From positions 1-9,318 of the forward strand of contig JASFBB010000083.1 of the NCBI GenBank assembly GCA_036172345.1: DNA of 9,318 bases, written 5' to 3'. Under the pieces are notes generated by a model. The model did not search any database. It had not been told where the DNA came from and was given only the letters and a program-made list of their open reading frames with translations. The translations under genes and the position numbers were made by a program. Below are positions 1 through 6,289 of the stretch, in pieces; the first letter of the stretch is position 1, and each line of letters starts with the position of its first letter. This DNA comes from NAK82 sp036172345. GTDB taxonomy: Bacteria > Chloroflexota > Anaerolineae > 4572-78 > NAK82.

Positions 1-1
1 G

Positions 2-139
2 CTCAAAGGCAACTATGCTCAACTGTGGCACATCCAAATGGCAGGCGCGATGATCACCTCCATCCCACCGCTGATCATCTTCATCTTCCTGGGGCGCTAC
101 TTTATCGCTGGACTGATGGCCGGCACGCTCAAGGGATAG
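2..139 (+). CDS. Carbohydrate ABC transporter permease, C-terminal end (partial)
   Basis: Only the last 45 codons are present; the gene starts outside the window. The readable tail has the typical end of a MalG/UgpE-type inner-membrane permease: a conserved polar stretch (GAMITSIPPLIIFIFLGRYF), one hydrophobic membrane segment, then the short cytoplasmic ending GLMAGTLKG before TAG. Proteins with this ending are the second permease of CUT1-family sugar importers, working with a partner permease, a solute-binding protein and an ATPase, all presumably upstream of the window. The substrate cannot be told from this piece. It converges on the Uro-D-like gene with only 5 bases between the stop codons, and I see no hairpin terminator in that gap. 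Confidence 0.85.
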   Translation, partial: LKGNYAQLWHIQMAGAMITSIPPLIIFIFLGRYFIAGLMAGTLKG

Positions 140-144
140 AGCTG

Positions 145-1155
145 TTAGGCCCAACCTGCCTGGCGGTGTGTTTCCTCGATAAAAGCCAGCATGTTTTCCA
201 ACGGCACGTCTCCCTCGACATCGTGCGCCGGCGCCAAGATATAGCTACCCTCCCGCCCCAACTCGAGCAGGTGGCGTGTCTCGCGCCGCACATCCTCCGG
301 GGTGCCATAGGGCAACGTTCTCTGAGTAGACAGGCCGCCGTAGAATGCCAACCTGCCACGGTAACGATGCAACAAATTAGTGATGTCCATCACCTCCGGC
401 TGAAACGGGTTGAAGCAATTCAGCCCGATGGCGATCAAGTCGTCGAACAGCTCATCCACGTCACCACATGAGTGGATAAAGACATATTTGCCTGCCTCGC
501 GGACAGCACCATACATGCGTTTCAACACCGGGTAGATAAACTCATGCCAGATGCGCGGACCCATCTGAAGTCCGCGCTGCTGCCCCCAGTCATCCCCAAA
601 GTAGACCGCATCAATGTCGTATTCCATCGCCTTACGCGCTTGGGCGATGTTGTAATCGGCGATGGTGTTAAGCAGCTCACGCACAAAGGCCGGATGATCG
701 TAGAAATCCAGCATCAAGTTCTCCCAACCGCGCATCGTCCATGCCCGTTCGTACAACGAAAATCCTATCTCGAAGACACGGAAGCAATCTCCATAGCGCG
801 CGATCCGCTCTGGAATGTCAGCGAAGAAACGTGGGTCGAGCGGGTCGGGGAATTGATAGCCATGCAAGGTGGGTTCTGGCAAGACAGTCTTCTCAACGAT
901 GCCGATATCGCGATCCACCGTGCGATCCCAGATCACCCCAAAAACATCACGAAAACGATGGTTGCCCAGCTCCTCAAAAAAACCGATGGGATTGCCCAGC
1001 CCCAGCAAGTGATTATGCAGGACTGCATCCAGGTCCTGAGTGCCATAGTAAGTGATAAGCTTTTCTTTTGCTTCCAACGTGAAAGAGAATGACCACGGAA
1101 CGTAGGGTGGCCGACCTCCCTCCAGAACAATGCGAATCACATCGCGCTTAGTCAT
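145..1155 (-). CDS. Uroporphyrinogen decarboxylase-like (URO-D superfamily) protein
   Basis: A 336-aa protein of the URO-D/methyltransferase superfamily, cytoplasmic and without a signal peptide. Visible family marks are the N-terminal MTKRDVIRIVLEGGRPPYVP, the central FGDDWG (187-191), the HSCGD block (228-232, an HxC pair often used for zinc in the methyltransferase members), a nearby Cys247, and the late YGGLSTQRTLPYGTPEDV stretch followed by the APAHDVEGDVPLEN ending. It lacks the usual neighbours of haem synthesis and sits tail-to-tail with a sugar ABC permease. In bacteria such URO-D-like proteins are common next to carbohydrate transport genes and are unlikely to be HemE. The true reaction is unknown; a corrinoid or other methyltransferase, or a sugar-linked role, is possible. 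The ATG at 1155 is preceded by an AAGGGG about 10 bases upstream, which supports this start. Confidence 0.85.
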   Translation of the reverse strand: MTKRDVIRIVLEGGRPPYVPWSFSFTLEAKEKLITYYGTQDLDAVLHNHLLGLGNPIGFFEELGNHRFRDVFGVIWDRTVDRDIGIVEKTVLPEPTLHGYQFPDPLDPRFFADIPERIARYGDCFRVFEIGFSLYERAWTMRGWENLMLDFYDHPAFVRELLNTIADYNIAQARKAMEYDIDAVYFGDDWGQQRGLQMGPRIWHEFIYPVLKRMYGAVREAGKYVFIHSCGDVDELFDDLIAIGLNCFNPFQPEVMDITNLLHRYRGRLAFYGGLSTQRTLPYGTPEDVRRETRHLLELGREGSYILAPAHDVEGDVPLENMLAFIEETHRQAGWA

Positions 1156-1197
1156 ATGCTGGCATCCCCTTGTGGATATCGCCGTGTCACACTAAAC

Positions 1198-1227
1198 ATC
1201 ATAATAATTGTACCCCAAGGGAAGCAA
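1198..1227 (-). promoter_or_regulatory. Possible sigma70-type promoter for the URO-D-like gene
   Basis: Read on the minus strand, a -35-like TTGCTT (1222-1227) and a -10-like TATGAT (1198-1203, one mismatch to TATAAT) lie 18 bases apart, about 43 bases before the start codon. The surrounding stretch is locally AT-rich. The -35 match is only partial, so this is a weak, purely sequence-based call. Confidence 0.35.
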
Positions 1228-1278
1228 AGTTTCTCTATGGTCTCAAGAATATCTCCCCTCATCTCGAGCAAGGATAAT

Positions 1279-1307
1279 TTGACAAATGGCCCTATTGGGC
1301 TTAAATT
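1279..1307 (+). promoter_or_regulatory. Sigma70-type promoter of the dtxR-feoAB operon
   Basis: A perfect -35 hexamer TTGACA (1279-1284) is followed after 17 bases by TAAATT (1302-1307, four of six to the -10 consensus). Transcription would begin near 1313-1315, leaving a leader of about 60 bases before the dtxR start. The -10 lies inside the iron box at 1302-1320, an arrangement expected for repression by occlusion. An alternative -10, TATGAT at 1319-1324, has only a poor -35 (TTGGGC, 1295-1300). Confidence 0.6.
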
Positions 1308-1320
1308 AAGGCATACCTTA
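1302..1320 (+). promoter_or_regulatory. DtxR/IdeR-type iron box (operator)
   Basis: The 19 bases match the DtxR/IdeR consensus TWAGGTWAGSCTWACCTWA at 16 of 19 positions; the mismatches are 1305, 1306 and 1313. The right half is nearly perfect (GCATACCTTA). The dyad is centred on 1311, with six of nine position pairs complementary. A further flanking pair, TAAAT (1302-1306) and ATTTA (1323-1327), extends the symmetry. It overlaps the -10 of the operon promoter and lies 55 bases upstream of a DtxR-family gene, so autoregulation is the natural inference. The match to the consensus is seen directly; binding is inferred. Confidence 0.6.
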
Positions 1321-1374
1321 TGATTTACCTGGTCGGTTCTCTGGCGTGCCCTAAAAAGTTCCCAGAGGCGTAGT

Positions 1375-2061
1375 ATGGGTCCTGAAGTCGAAATCAGCGG
1401 AAACGTTGAGATGTACCTGGCGACCATTGCCACGTTGCAGACTGCGGAACAGCCGGTGCCGCTCTCCCAATTGGCGGAGCGGCTCTCCCACTCGCCAGTA
1501 TCGGTCAACGAAATGTGCCGCAAGCTGGTGGAACGTGGGTGGGCTACTTACCAACCCTACAAAGGGGTAAAGCTCACCTCGGAAGGCGCAGCGCTGGCCC
1601 GCCAGGTCTTGCGGCGCCGTCAATTGTGGGAGACATTCCTGTTGGAGCGATTGGGGGCCGATGCAGACGAAGCACGCGCGTTTGCCTGTCATTTAGAGCA
1701 CGCGACCCCGGATGACCTGGCACAACGGCTAGCAGAATATCTAGCCAAGCCGGAACCCGCTTCAACCGTTCTGAACCCGGGCACACTTCTTCATTGTGTG
1801 CCGCAACGCCTGTCCGAGCTGATCAGCGGGCAACACGCGCGGGTGACACGTGTAACAGTAGATGATGCAGTGGCCAGCGAGTTTCTGTGCGCTCAAGGCT
1901 TGGCACCAGGTGTCGAGCTAACCGTGCTAGCGGCTTCCTCAGATGGCTCGCTGCTGCTTCAGACACCAGTACGACGGTTGACCATATGTCAGGATCTGGC
2001 CGCGCAGATCGAGGTATTACCAATTCCTATGACAAAATGCTCTGATGCCGAGGTGAGGTGA
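1375..2061 (+). CDS. DtxR-family iron-dependent transcriptional regulator with C-terminal FeoA-like domain
   Basis: This 228-aa cytoplasmic repressor has the three DtxR parts. A winged helix spans about residues 8-75 (SQLAERLSHSPVSVNEMCRKL is the helix-turn-helix, ending with YKGVKLTSEG). A dimerisation and metal-binding region spans about 76-140, and an SH3/FeoA-like domain spans about 145-215. The residues corresponding to the DtxR primary metal site are all present: Met13, Cys105, Glu108 and His109. Cys105 is the iron-type ligand, where MntR has Glu. Of the ancillary site, Glu86 remains but the two histidines appear as Arg82 and Arg101. The start is supported by AGAGG six bases before the ATG. 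It heads the feo operon, and its TGA shares a base with the feoA ATG (TGATG), implying translational coupling. It probably represses this operon when Fe2+ is plentiful. Sensing Mn2+ instead is less likely but possible. Confidence 0.85.
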   Translation: MGPEVEISGNVEMYLATIATLQTAEQPVPLSQLAERLSHSPVSVNEMCRKLVERGWATYQPYKGVKLTSEGAALARQVLRRRQLWETFLLERLGADADEARAFACHLEHATPDDLAQRLAEYLAKPEPASTVLNPGTLLHCVPQRLSELISGQHARVTRVTVDDAVASEFLCAQGLAPGVELTVLAASSDGSLLLQTPVRRLTICQDLAAQIEVLPIPMTKCSDAEVR

Positions 2062-2306
2062 TGGAACACAGACCCCCTGTATCATTGTCGACTCTGATGC
2101 CTGGTCAACGGGCCAGGCTGGTGCGTATTCAAGGTGGGCACCGAGTGGTTCATCGCCTATTTGAGCTGGGCCTTACACCTGGTGTCGAGATTGAAGTGCT
2201 GCACCGCAACAACGGTGGGCCACTTTTGCTGGCCGTGCGTGACACACGCCTTGCGCTAGGACGTGGCATGGCCGACAAAGTGCTGGTCGAGCTACTGGAT
2301 GAGTAA
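2061..2306 (+). CDS. feoA: Ferrous iron transport protein FeoA
   Basis: An 81-aa SH3-fold protein, the normal size for FeoA, the small cytoplasmic partner needed for FeoB-dependent Fe2+ uptake. The family pattern is clear: an N-terminal LSTLMPGQRARLVRI, then HRLFELGLTPGVEIEVL, and the ending LALGRGMADKVLVEL. It aligns well with the C-terminal domain of the regulator just upstream. The chosen ATG overlaps the regulator's stop by one base and has GAGGTGAGG directly before it. A GTG at 2058 would add one residue and cannot be excluded. Its end overlaps the next gene's first possible start by 8 bases, so the three genes are tightly coupled. Confidence 0.9.
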   Translation: MEHRPPVSLSTLMPGQRARLVRIQGGHRVVHRLFELGLTPGVEIEVLHRNNGGPLLLAVRDTRLALGRGMADKVLVELLDE

Positions 2307-2874
2307 AAGCGCTATGGCTAAAGAGCTATTGGTGGCGCTTGCAGGCAATCCTAACGTCGGCAAGAGCACAGTGTTCAATGCCTTGACGGGTGCCCGTCAA
2401 CACGTGGGCAACTGGCCAGGCAAGACCGTCGAACGGCGCGAAGGCACCTTTGAGTGGAATGACGTAACTGTGCACGTTGTTGATCTACCGGGTACCTATA
2501 GCCTCTCGCCCTACTCTCCAGAGGAGGAGATCGCGCGCACGTTCATCGTCAAAGAGAAACCCGACCTGGTCGTCAACGTGGTGGACGCCGCCAATCTAGA
2601 GCGCAACCTCTACCTGACTGCCCAGATCCTGGAAACAGGCGTTCCCCTGATCTTGGCGCTCAACATGAGCGATATGGCCGATGCACGCGGGTTGCACATT
2701 GACGTGGCGAAGCTTTCCGAGTTGCTGAACGGTGTACCCGTGATCCCGATGATAGCACGCTCCGGTAGGGGGATTGAGGCACTCAAAGCGGCCATCGCGG
2801 CATTCGCTGTTTCACACCCGAACGACGGCCGGCGTGTCCCCACAAAGAAAGCACAGCAATGCGCACATTGCTGA
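2299..2874 (+). CDS. feoB: FeoB N-terminal GTPase domain, as a separate protein
   Basis: This 191-aa protein is the GTP-binding part of the ferrous iron transporter FeoB. All G motifs are visible: G1 GNPNVGKST (16-24), G2 Thr43 within VGNWPGKTVE, G3 DLPG (62-65) followed by TYSLSPYSPEE, G4 NMSD (122-125, the FeoB form of NKxD), and G5 around IARSGRG (152-158). It then ends at a TGA after a polar tail (RRVPTKKAQQCAHC) instead of running on into the membrane domain. The next gene supplies the rest, 152 bases downstream in a different frame. Together they make about 770 residues, the usual FeoB length. ATG 2299 overlaps feoA by 8 bases; ATG 2314, 7 bases after the feoA stop, is an equally plausible start giving MAKELLVALAG. 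The CxxC tail is unusual (see findings). Confidence 0.88.
   Translation: MSKSAMAKELLVALAGNPNVGKSTVFNALTGARQHVGNWPGKTVERREGTFEWNDVTVHVVDLPGTYSLSPYSPEEEIARTFIVKEKPDLVVNVVDAANLERNLYLTAQILETGVPLILALNMSDMADARGLHIDVAKLSELLNGVPVIPMIARSGRGIEALKAAIAAFAVSHPNDGRRVPTKKAQQCAHC
2854..2873 (+). repeat. Perfect inverted repeat at the end of the FeoB GTPase gene
   Basis: CAGCAATG (2854-2861) and CATTGCTG (2866-2873) are exact reverse complements around a 4-base loop, CGCA. The hairpin spans the last codons (Q-Q-C-A-H-C) and two bases of the TGA stop. A moderately T-rich stretch (TTGTTTCTTT) follows after about seven bases, so it is a poor intrinsic terminator as it stands. Its position inside the operon suggests an RNA processing or stability element, or chance. 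Confidence 0.5.
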
Positions 2875-3026
2875 GACCCTTGTTTCTTTACCTTCATGCT
2901 TTATTATGAAACGCTGTCTGAAAATGCGGCTTCTGCTATCGACCAGAACCGCTGTAGAACACCAAGAAAAGCACTGCTCTGAGCATCCGGAGTATATCGT
3001 CGGGATGTCAAAGTAAGAGGGATGTT

Positions 3027-4766
3027 ATGAGTGCCACAGAAGCAACCCTTGCAGAACCTGTTGTTCTAATTCGCTATGGCTCCGACATTGAGGAAGAGGT
3101 CGTGCGCCTCGAGACGGCCATCCGACAGGTGTCAGCTCTGGCCAACGTCTATAACCCGCGCTGGCTCGCCATCCAGCTCCTGGAGAACGACCCTGCCCTG
3201 CTGGCAGAGGTACAGGGATGCGCCGGCGGTGAGGAAGTGCTGCGCGTGTGGGAAGCTGCGCGTGCTCATCTGCGCCAGCACTATGGCGACGATGTTGATC
3301 TGGTCGTGGCTGACTACCGATATGGCTTTGTCCATAGCTTGGTGCGCCAAGTGCTAACACGCACTATCGAACAACGCATCACCAGCTCAGACCGCATTGA
3401 TCGCATCGTAATGCACCGCGTGTTAGGCATTCCCATCTTCCTATTCTTCATGTGGGTGGTGTTTAAGATCACCACAGATGTGACCGCTCCTTATATGGAG
3501 TGGTTGAGCAAAGTGGTACATGGCCCATTCACCGGCTGGGTGCTTGCCCTGCTCCAGCCAGTAGGCTTGCGCAACAGCTGGGTACAAGGGCTGCTAGTAG
3601 ACGGGATCATCGGTGGTGTGGGAGGTGTGGTCGTCTTTATCCCTGTGTTGATGGCACTCTACCTGACGCTGGCTTTCTTGGAAGACACCGGTTATATGGC
3701 GCGTGGCGCCTTCGTCATGGATAACCTGATGCACGCACTGGGATTGCACGGAAAAAGCTTCCTGCCCATGTTGCTCGGATTTGGCTGTACGGTGCCTGCA
3801 CTCTACGCCACGCGCACGCTCGATAGCCCCAAAGACCGTTTTCTCACCGGCTTGCTGGTGCCCTTTATGAGCTGCGGAGCACGATTGCCCGTATATGTGC
3901 TATTTGCCTCCATCTTTTTCCCGGAACATACCAGCCAGACCATTTTTCTGTTGTATCTGACCGGCATCCTTGTTGCCGTGCTGCTGGGTATCCTGTTCAA
4001 AAACACAGCATTCCGCCGCTACGAGGAATCACCGTTTGTGATGGAGCTGCCACCTTATCGAATGCCCACATTACGCTCGCTATGGTTCCATATGTGGGAA
4101 CATATCTCCTCGTTTCTGCGTCGCATCGTCACTGTGGTGCTGATCGCCAGCGTGGTGATCTGGTTCTTAACCGCCTTGCCGGTGCGCGGAGAAGGCCAAT
4201 TCGGCAAAATTCCGCTCCATAACAGTGCCTTCGCTCTCGTCGCAGAACAAATCGCTCCCATGCTGACACCACTCGGTTTCGGTGGCTGGGAGAACAGCGG
4301 CGCACTGCTCAGCGGACTGGTCGCCAAGGAGGTAATCATCAGCACTTTAGCACAAGTGCATCAGGTAGATATTGAACAGGAGGAAGAGCCCACTTCCCGA
4401 ACCTTTTTCCAGGATCTCGGTGCGATTAGTTTGGGATTTATCAATGCCACGCTTGATGCACTCCGCTCACTTCCTCTTATCGTTGGGATCGATCTCTTCC
4501 CTGAGAAAGGAGAAGCGCCGGCTATCCAGTTGATGGAGCGAGTACGCGAAAGCTTCGCACGCACTAGTGGTGGACACGGGAAGTTAGCGGCGGCAGCGTT
4601 TATGGTGTTTGTGTTGCTTTACACTCCATGCATCGTGGCCACCACCACCGGCCGCCAGGAGCTAGGCATCCGTTGGCTGCTCTTTGCTGTCTTCGGCCAG
4701 ATTGGTCTAGCTTGGCTGGCAGCATTTGTTGTTTTCCAAGGTGGATTGTTGCTGGAATTGGGGTGA
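3027..4766 (+). CDS. feoB: FeoB C-terminal part: GDI-like helical region plus Fe2+ channel
   Basis: This 579-aa inner-membrane protein is the transport half of FeoB. Residues about 1-115 match the cytoplasmic helical region that follows the GTPase in normal FeoB (IRYGSDIEEEVVRLE, then PRWLAIQLLENDP). From about residue 130 to the end it is membrane-embedded, with the two Gate repeats and the core. Family marks are LEDTGYMARGAFVMD (218-232), GFGCTVPALYATRTLDSPKDR (Cys254), PFMSCGARLPVYV (Cys283), GLVAKEVIIST, and near the C-terminus LLYTPCIVATTTGRQELG (Cys535). Nothing of the channel appears to be missing. It has its own start codon with AGAGGG about 6 bases upstream, so it is translated independently of the GTPase gene 152 bases before it. 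It would need to associate with that protein to give GTP-controlled Fe2+ uptake. The split lies in the linker between the G domain and the helical domain. Confidence 0.9.
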   Translation: MSATEATLAEPVVLIRYGSDIEEEVVRLETAIRQVSALANVYNPRWLAIQLLENDPALLAEVQGCAGGEEVLRVWEAARAHLRQHYGDDVDLVVADYRYGFVHSLVRQVLTRTIEQRITSSDRIDRIVMHRVLGIPIFLFFMWVVFKITTDVTAPYMEWLSKVVHGPFTGWVLALLQPVGLRNSWVQGLLVDGIIGGVGGVVVFIPVLMALYLTLAFLEDTGYMARGAFVMDNLMHALGLHGKSFLPMLLGFGCTVPALYATRTLDSPKDRFLTGLLVPFMSCGARLPVYVLFASIFFPEHTSQTIFLLYLTGILVAVLLGILFKNTAFRRYEESPFVMELPPYRMPTLRSLWFHMWEHISSFLRRIVTVVLIASVVIWFLTALPVRGEGQFGKIPLHNSAFALVAEQIAPMLTPLGFGGWENSGALLSGLVAKEVIISTLAQVHQVDIEQEEEPTSRTFFQDLGAISLGFINATLDALRSLPLIVGIDLFPEKGEAPAIQLMERVRESFARTSGGHGKLAAAAFMVFVLLYTPCIVATTTGRQELGIRWLLFAVFGQIGLAWLAAFVVFQGGLLLELG

Positions 4767-4836
4767 GACAGGTTTGCATAGGTGATTGTTCCTCTGATGT
4801 ATAGCCGCTTGAGTTAATTTAGGAGGTCAAGTAACA

Positions 4837-5049
4837 ATGCCAGCGTCAGCACTCGTCACGTTGCGTGAGGGTCTAGAAGCCGTCCTGCTCATCGGTATCC
4901 TGTTAAGTTATCTCAATAAGATTGGACGTGTAGATCAATACGCGGAGGTATGGAAGGGAGTGGGAGCTGCTATCGGCGTCAGCGTTGTGCTAGCCGTCAT
5001 ACTGCAGCTCTTGGGAGCAGGTCTGGAGGGACAGGTGGAGGAATTATAG
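4837..5049 (+). pseudogene. Truncated FTR1-family iron permease (N-terminal fragment)
   Basis: The 70 codons match the start of FTR1/EfeU-type iron permeases: an opening LVTLREGLEAVLLIGILLSYL with the iron-binding REGLE motif (10-14), a KIGR loop, a second hydrophobic segment (about 44-61), and the ending GAGLEGQVEEL. Full family members run to roughly 250-300 residues with two such motifs. Here a TAG follows at the point where the family normally continues into the next helix, and only 27 bases separate it from kdgK, so the rest is deleted rather than frameshifted. A strong AGGAGG lies 10 bases before the ATG, so a short peptide may still be made. It follows feoB by 70 bases on the same strand and probably belonged to the iron operon. 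A functional small membrane protein cannot be ruled out but is unlikely. Confidence 0.75.
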
Positions 5050-5076
5050 GATTAGGATAAGGAGGATTGATCCGCT

Positions 5077-6114
5077 ATGACCAACAATGTCGTTACGTTT
5101 GGTGAGATTATGATGCGCCTGTCGCCGCCCGATCACCTGCGCTTCAAGCAGACGCGCCTCTTCGAGGTAACCTTCGGGGGTGGTGAGGCCAACGTGGCCG
5201 TGTCGCTGGCCAATTTCGGCCTCCCGGTGGACTACGTCACTCGCCTGCCCAAGAACGACCTGGGTGATGCATGTATCATGTTCCTGCGCCAGTTCGGTGT
5301 GGGGGTGGATAAGATTGTGCGTGGGGGCGAACGCCTGGGCATCTACTTCCTCGAGCATGGCGCAGTGCAGCGTGGCAGTAAAGTGATCTACGACCGCGCC
5401 GGTTCTGCCATCGCGACCATAGAACGCGGTATGATCGACTGGAAACAGGTCTTCGCCGACGCCGACTGGTTCCACTGGACCGGCATCACCCCGGCTATCT
5501 CGGCCAATCTGGCTGACGTATGTCTCGAAGGCATCCAGGTGGCACGCCAAATGGGTCTAACGATCTCGTGCGATCTCAACTATCGCAAGAACTTGTGGAA
5601 GTGGGGCAAGAAAGCAGCCGAGGTGATGCCTGACATGGTACAATGGTGTGACATCGCCGTGGGCAATGAGGAGGATGCCGAGAAGGTGTTCGGCATCAAA
5701 GCTCCCGAGACGGACGTACAGGCTGGGCGTGTGGAAGCAGAGCAATACCGCTATGTCTGTGAGGAACTACAGCGCCGTTTTCCCAATTTGAGGATGGTGG
5801 CGATCACCTTACGTGGTTCGATCTCGGCCAGCCACAACACATGGAGCGGGGTACTGTGGGATCAAGGGAACTTCTACACCGCGCCACTCTACAATATCAC
5901 TCACATCGTGGATCGAATGGGCGCCGGTGACGCCTTTGTAGCCGGGTTAATCTACGGCTTACGTACCTATGGCGATGATCGTCAGAAAGCTCTCAACTTT
6001 GCTGTGGCGGCGTCGTGCTTGAAGCATTCCATCACGGGCGACTTCAACTTAGTGACGGTCTCGGAAGTCGAGGCAATTATGGCTGGAGACGTGTCAGGAC
6101 GCGTGTCGCGTTAA
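5077..6114 (+). CDS. kdgK: PfkB-family sugar kinase, probable 2-keto-3-deoxygluconate kinase
   Basis: A 345-aa cytoplasmic ribokinase-family enzyme, expected to phosphorylate 2-keto-3-deoxygluconate to KDPG with ATP (hexuronate and Entner-Doudoroff-type sugar acid catabolism). The first PfkB region is seen in FGGGEANVAVSLANFG (33-48). The second signature is DRMGAGDAFVAGLIYG (279-294) with the catalytic Asp285 and the GAGD anion hole. The features YDRAGSA (105-111), DLNYRKNLW (166-174) and GNEEDAEKVFG (196-206) are typical of the KdgK branch; other sugar substrates remain possible. The length is normal. The start is fixed by AAGGAGG (5059-5065), 11 bases upstream. It begins 27 bases after the FTR1 remnant and may be read through from the iron operon, although its function does not fit there. 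A deletion may have brought it next to that operon. I see no clear terminator after it. Confidence 0.85.
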   Translation: MTNNVVTFGEIMMRLSPPDHLRFKQTRLFEVTFGGGEANVAVSLANFGLPVDYVTRLPKNDLGDACIMFLRQFGVGVDKIVRGGERLGIYFLEHGAVQRGSKVIYDRAGSAIATIERGMIDWKQVFADADWFHWTGITPAISANLADVCLEGIQVARQMGLTISCDLNYRKNLWKWGKKAAEVMPDMVQWCDIAVGNEEDAEKVFGIKAPETDVQAGRVEAEQYRYVCEELQRRFPNLRMVAITLRGSISASHNTWSGVLWDQGNFYTAPLYNITHIVDRMGAGDAFVAGLIYGLRTYGDDRQKALNFAVAASCLKHSITGDFNLVTVSEVEAIMAGDVSGRVSR

Positions 6115-6170
6115 CCGGTGGCGAGCAGCTTCCCGTATTGGGACGAGAATGTGCGCATTTGGGGCACCTT

Positions 6171-6179
6171 TGATAAAAT
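6171..6179 (+). promoter_or_regulatory. Possible extended -10 promoter of efp
   Basis: TGATAAAAT combines an extended -10 TGn with TAAAAT (five of six to TATAAT), in the most AT-rich part of the kdgK-efp gap. No good -35 sits 16-18 bases upstream, which is tolerated for extended -10 promoters. It would give a leader of roughly 100 bases. Confidence 0.4.
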
Positions 6180-6200
6180 AATTGAATATAAGATGGTTAT

Positions 6201-6249
6201 ACTCCCTAGCCCTTTGCCTCCCCGGAAGAATAAAAGAAGGGTGGGGAGT
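6201..6249 (+). other. Potential leader hairpin upstream of efp
   Basis: In the predicted efp leader, ACTCCC (6201-6206) pairs with GGGAGT (6244-6249), and CCCTT (6210-6214) pairs with AAGGG (6237-6241), with a small internal loop. The 22-base apical loop contains CCTCCCC (6217-6223), whose TCCCC is also complementary to the GGGGA ribosome binding site at 6274-6278. Alternative pairings could in principle tune efp translation. No folding energy was calculated and no known riboswitch class is recognised. Confidence 0.3.
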
Positions 6250-6289
6250 GCACTTCAGCAAATTATTCTCTAAGGGGACAGCTGGATCT

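Noticed and set aside
472..1092. Long + strand open frames opposite the URO-D-like gene
   Set aside because: They are antisense shadows of a gene with clear family motifs and have no recognisable protein features.
2872..2970. Possible read-through or selenocysteine at the TGA after CAHC
   Set aside because: In-frame reading past it gives 33 unremarkable codons and another TGA. The hairpin precedes and overlaps the stop instead of following it, as a bacterial SECIS would.
2774..3016. An 80-codon open frame spanning the end of the FeoB GTPase gene and the gap
   Set aside because: It starts inside the GTPase gene in another frame, has no ribosome site and no recognisable family, and does not restore a continuous FeoB.
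6182..6289. N-terminal extension of EF-P by 36 residues
   Set aside because: EF-P proteins begin at the MIDVNDLKKG equivalent; the extension overlaps the predicted leader and lacks an ATG start.
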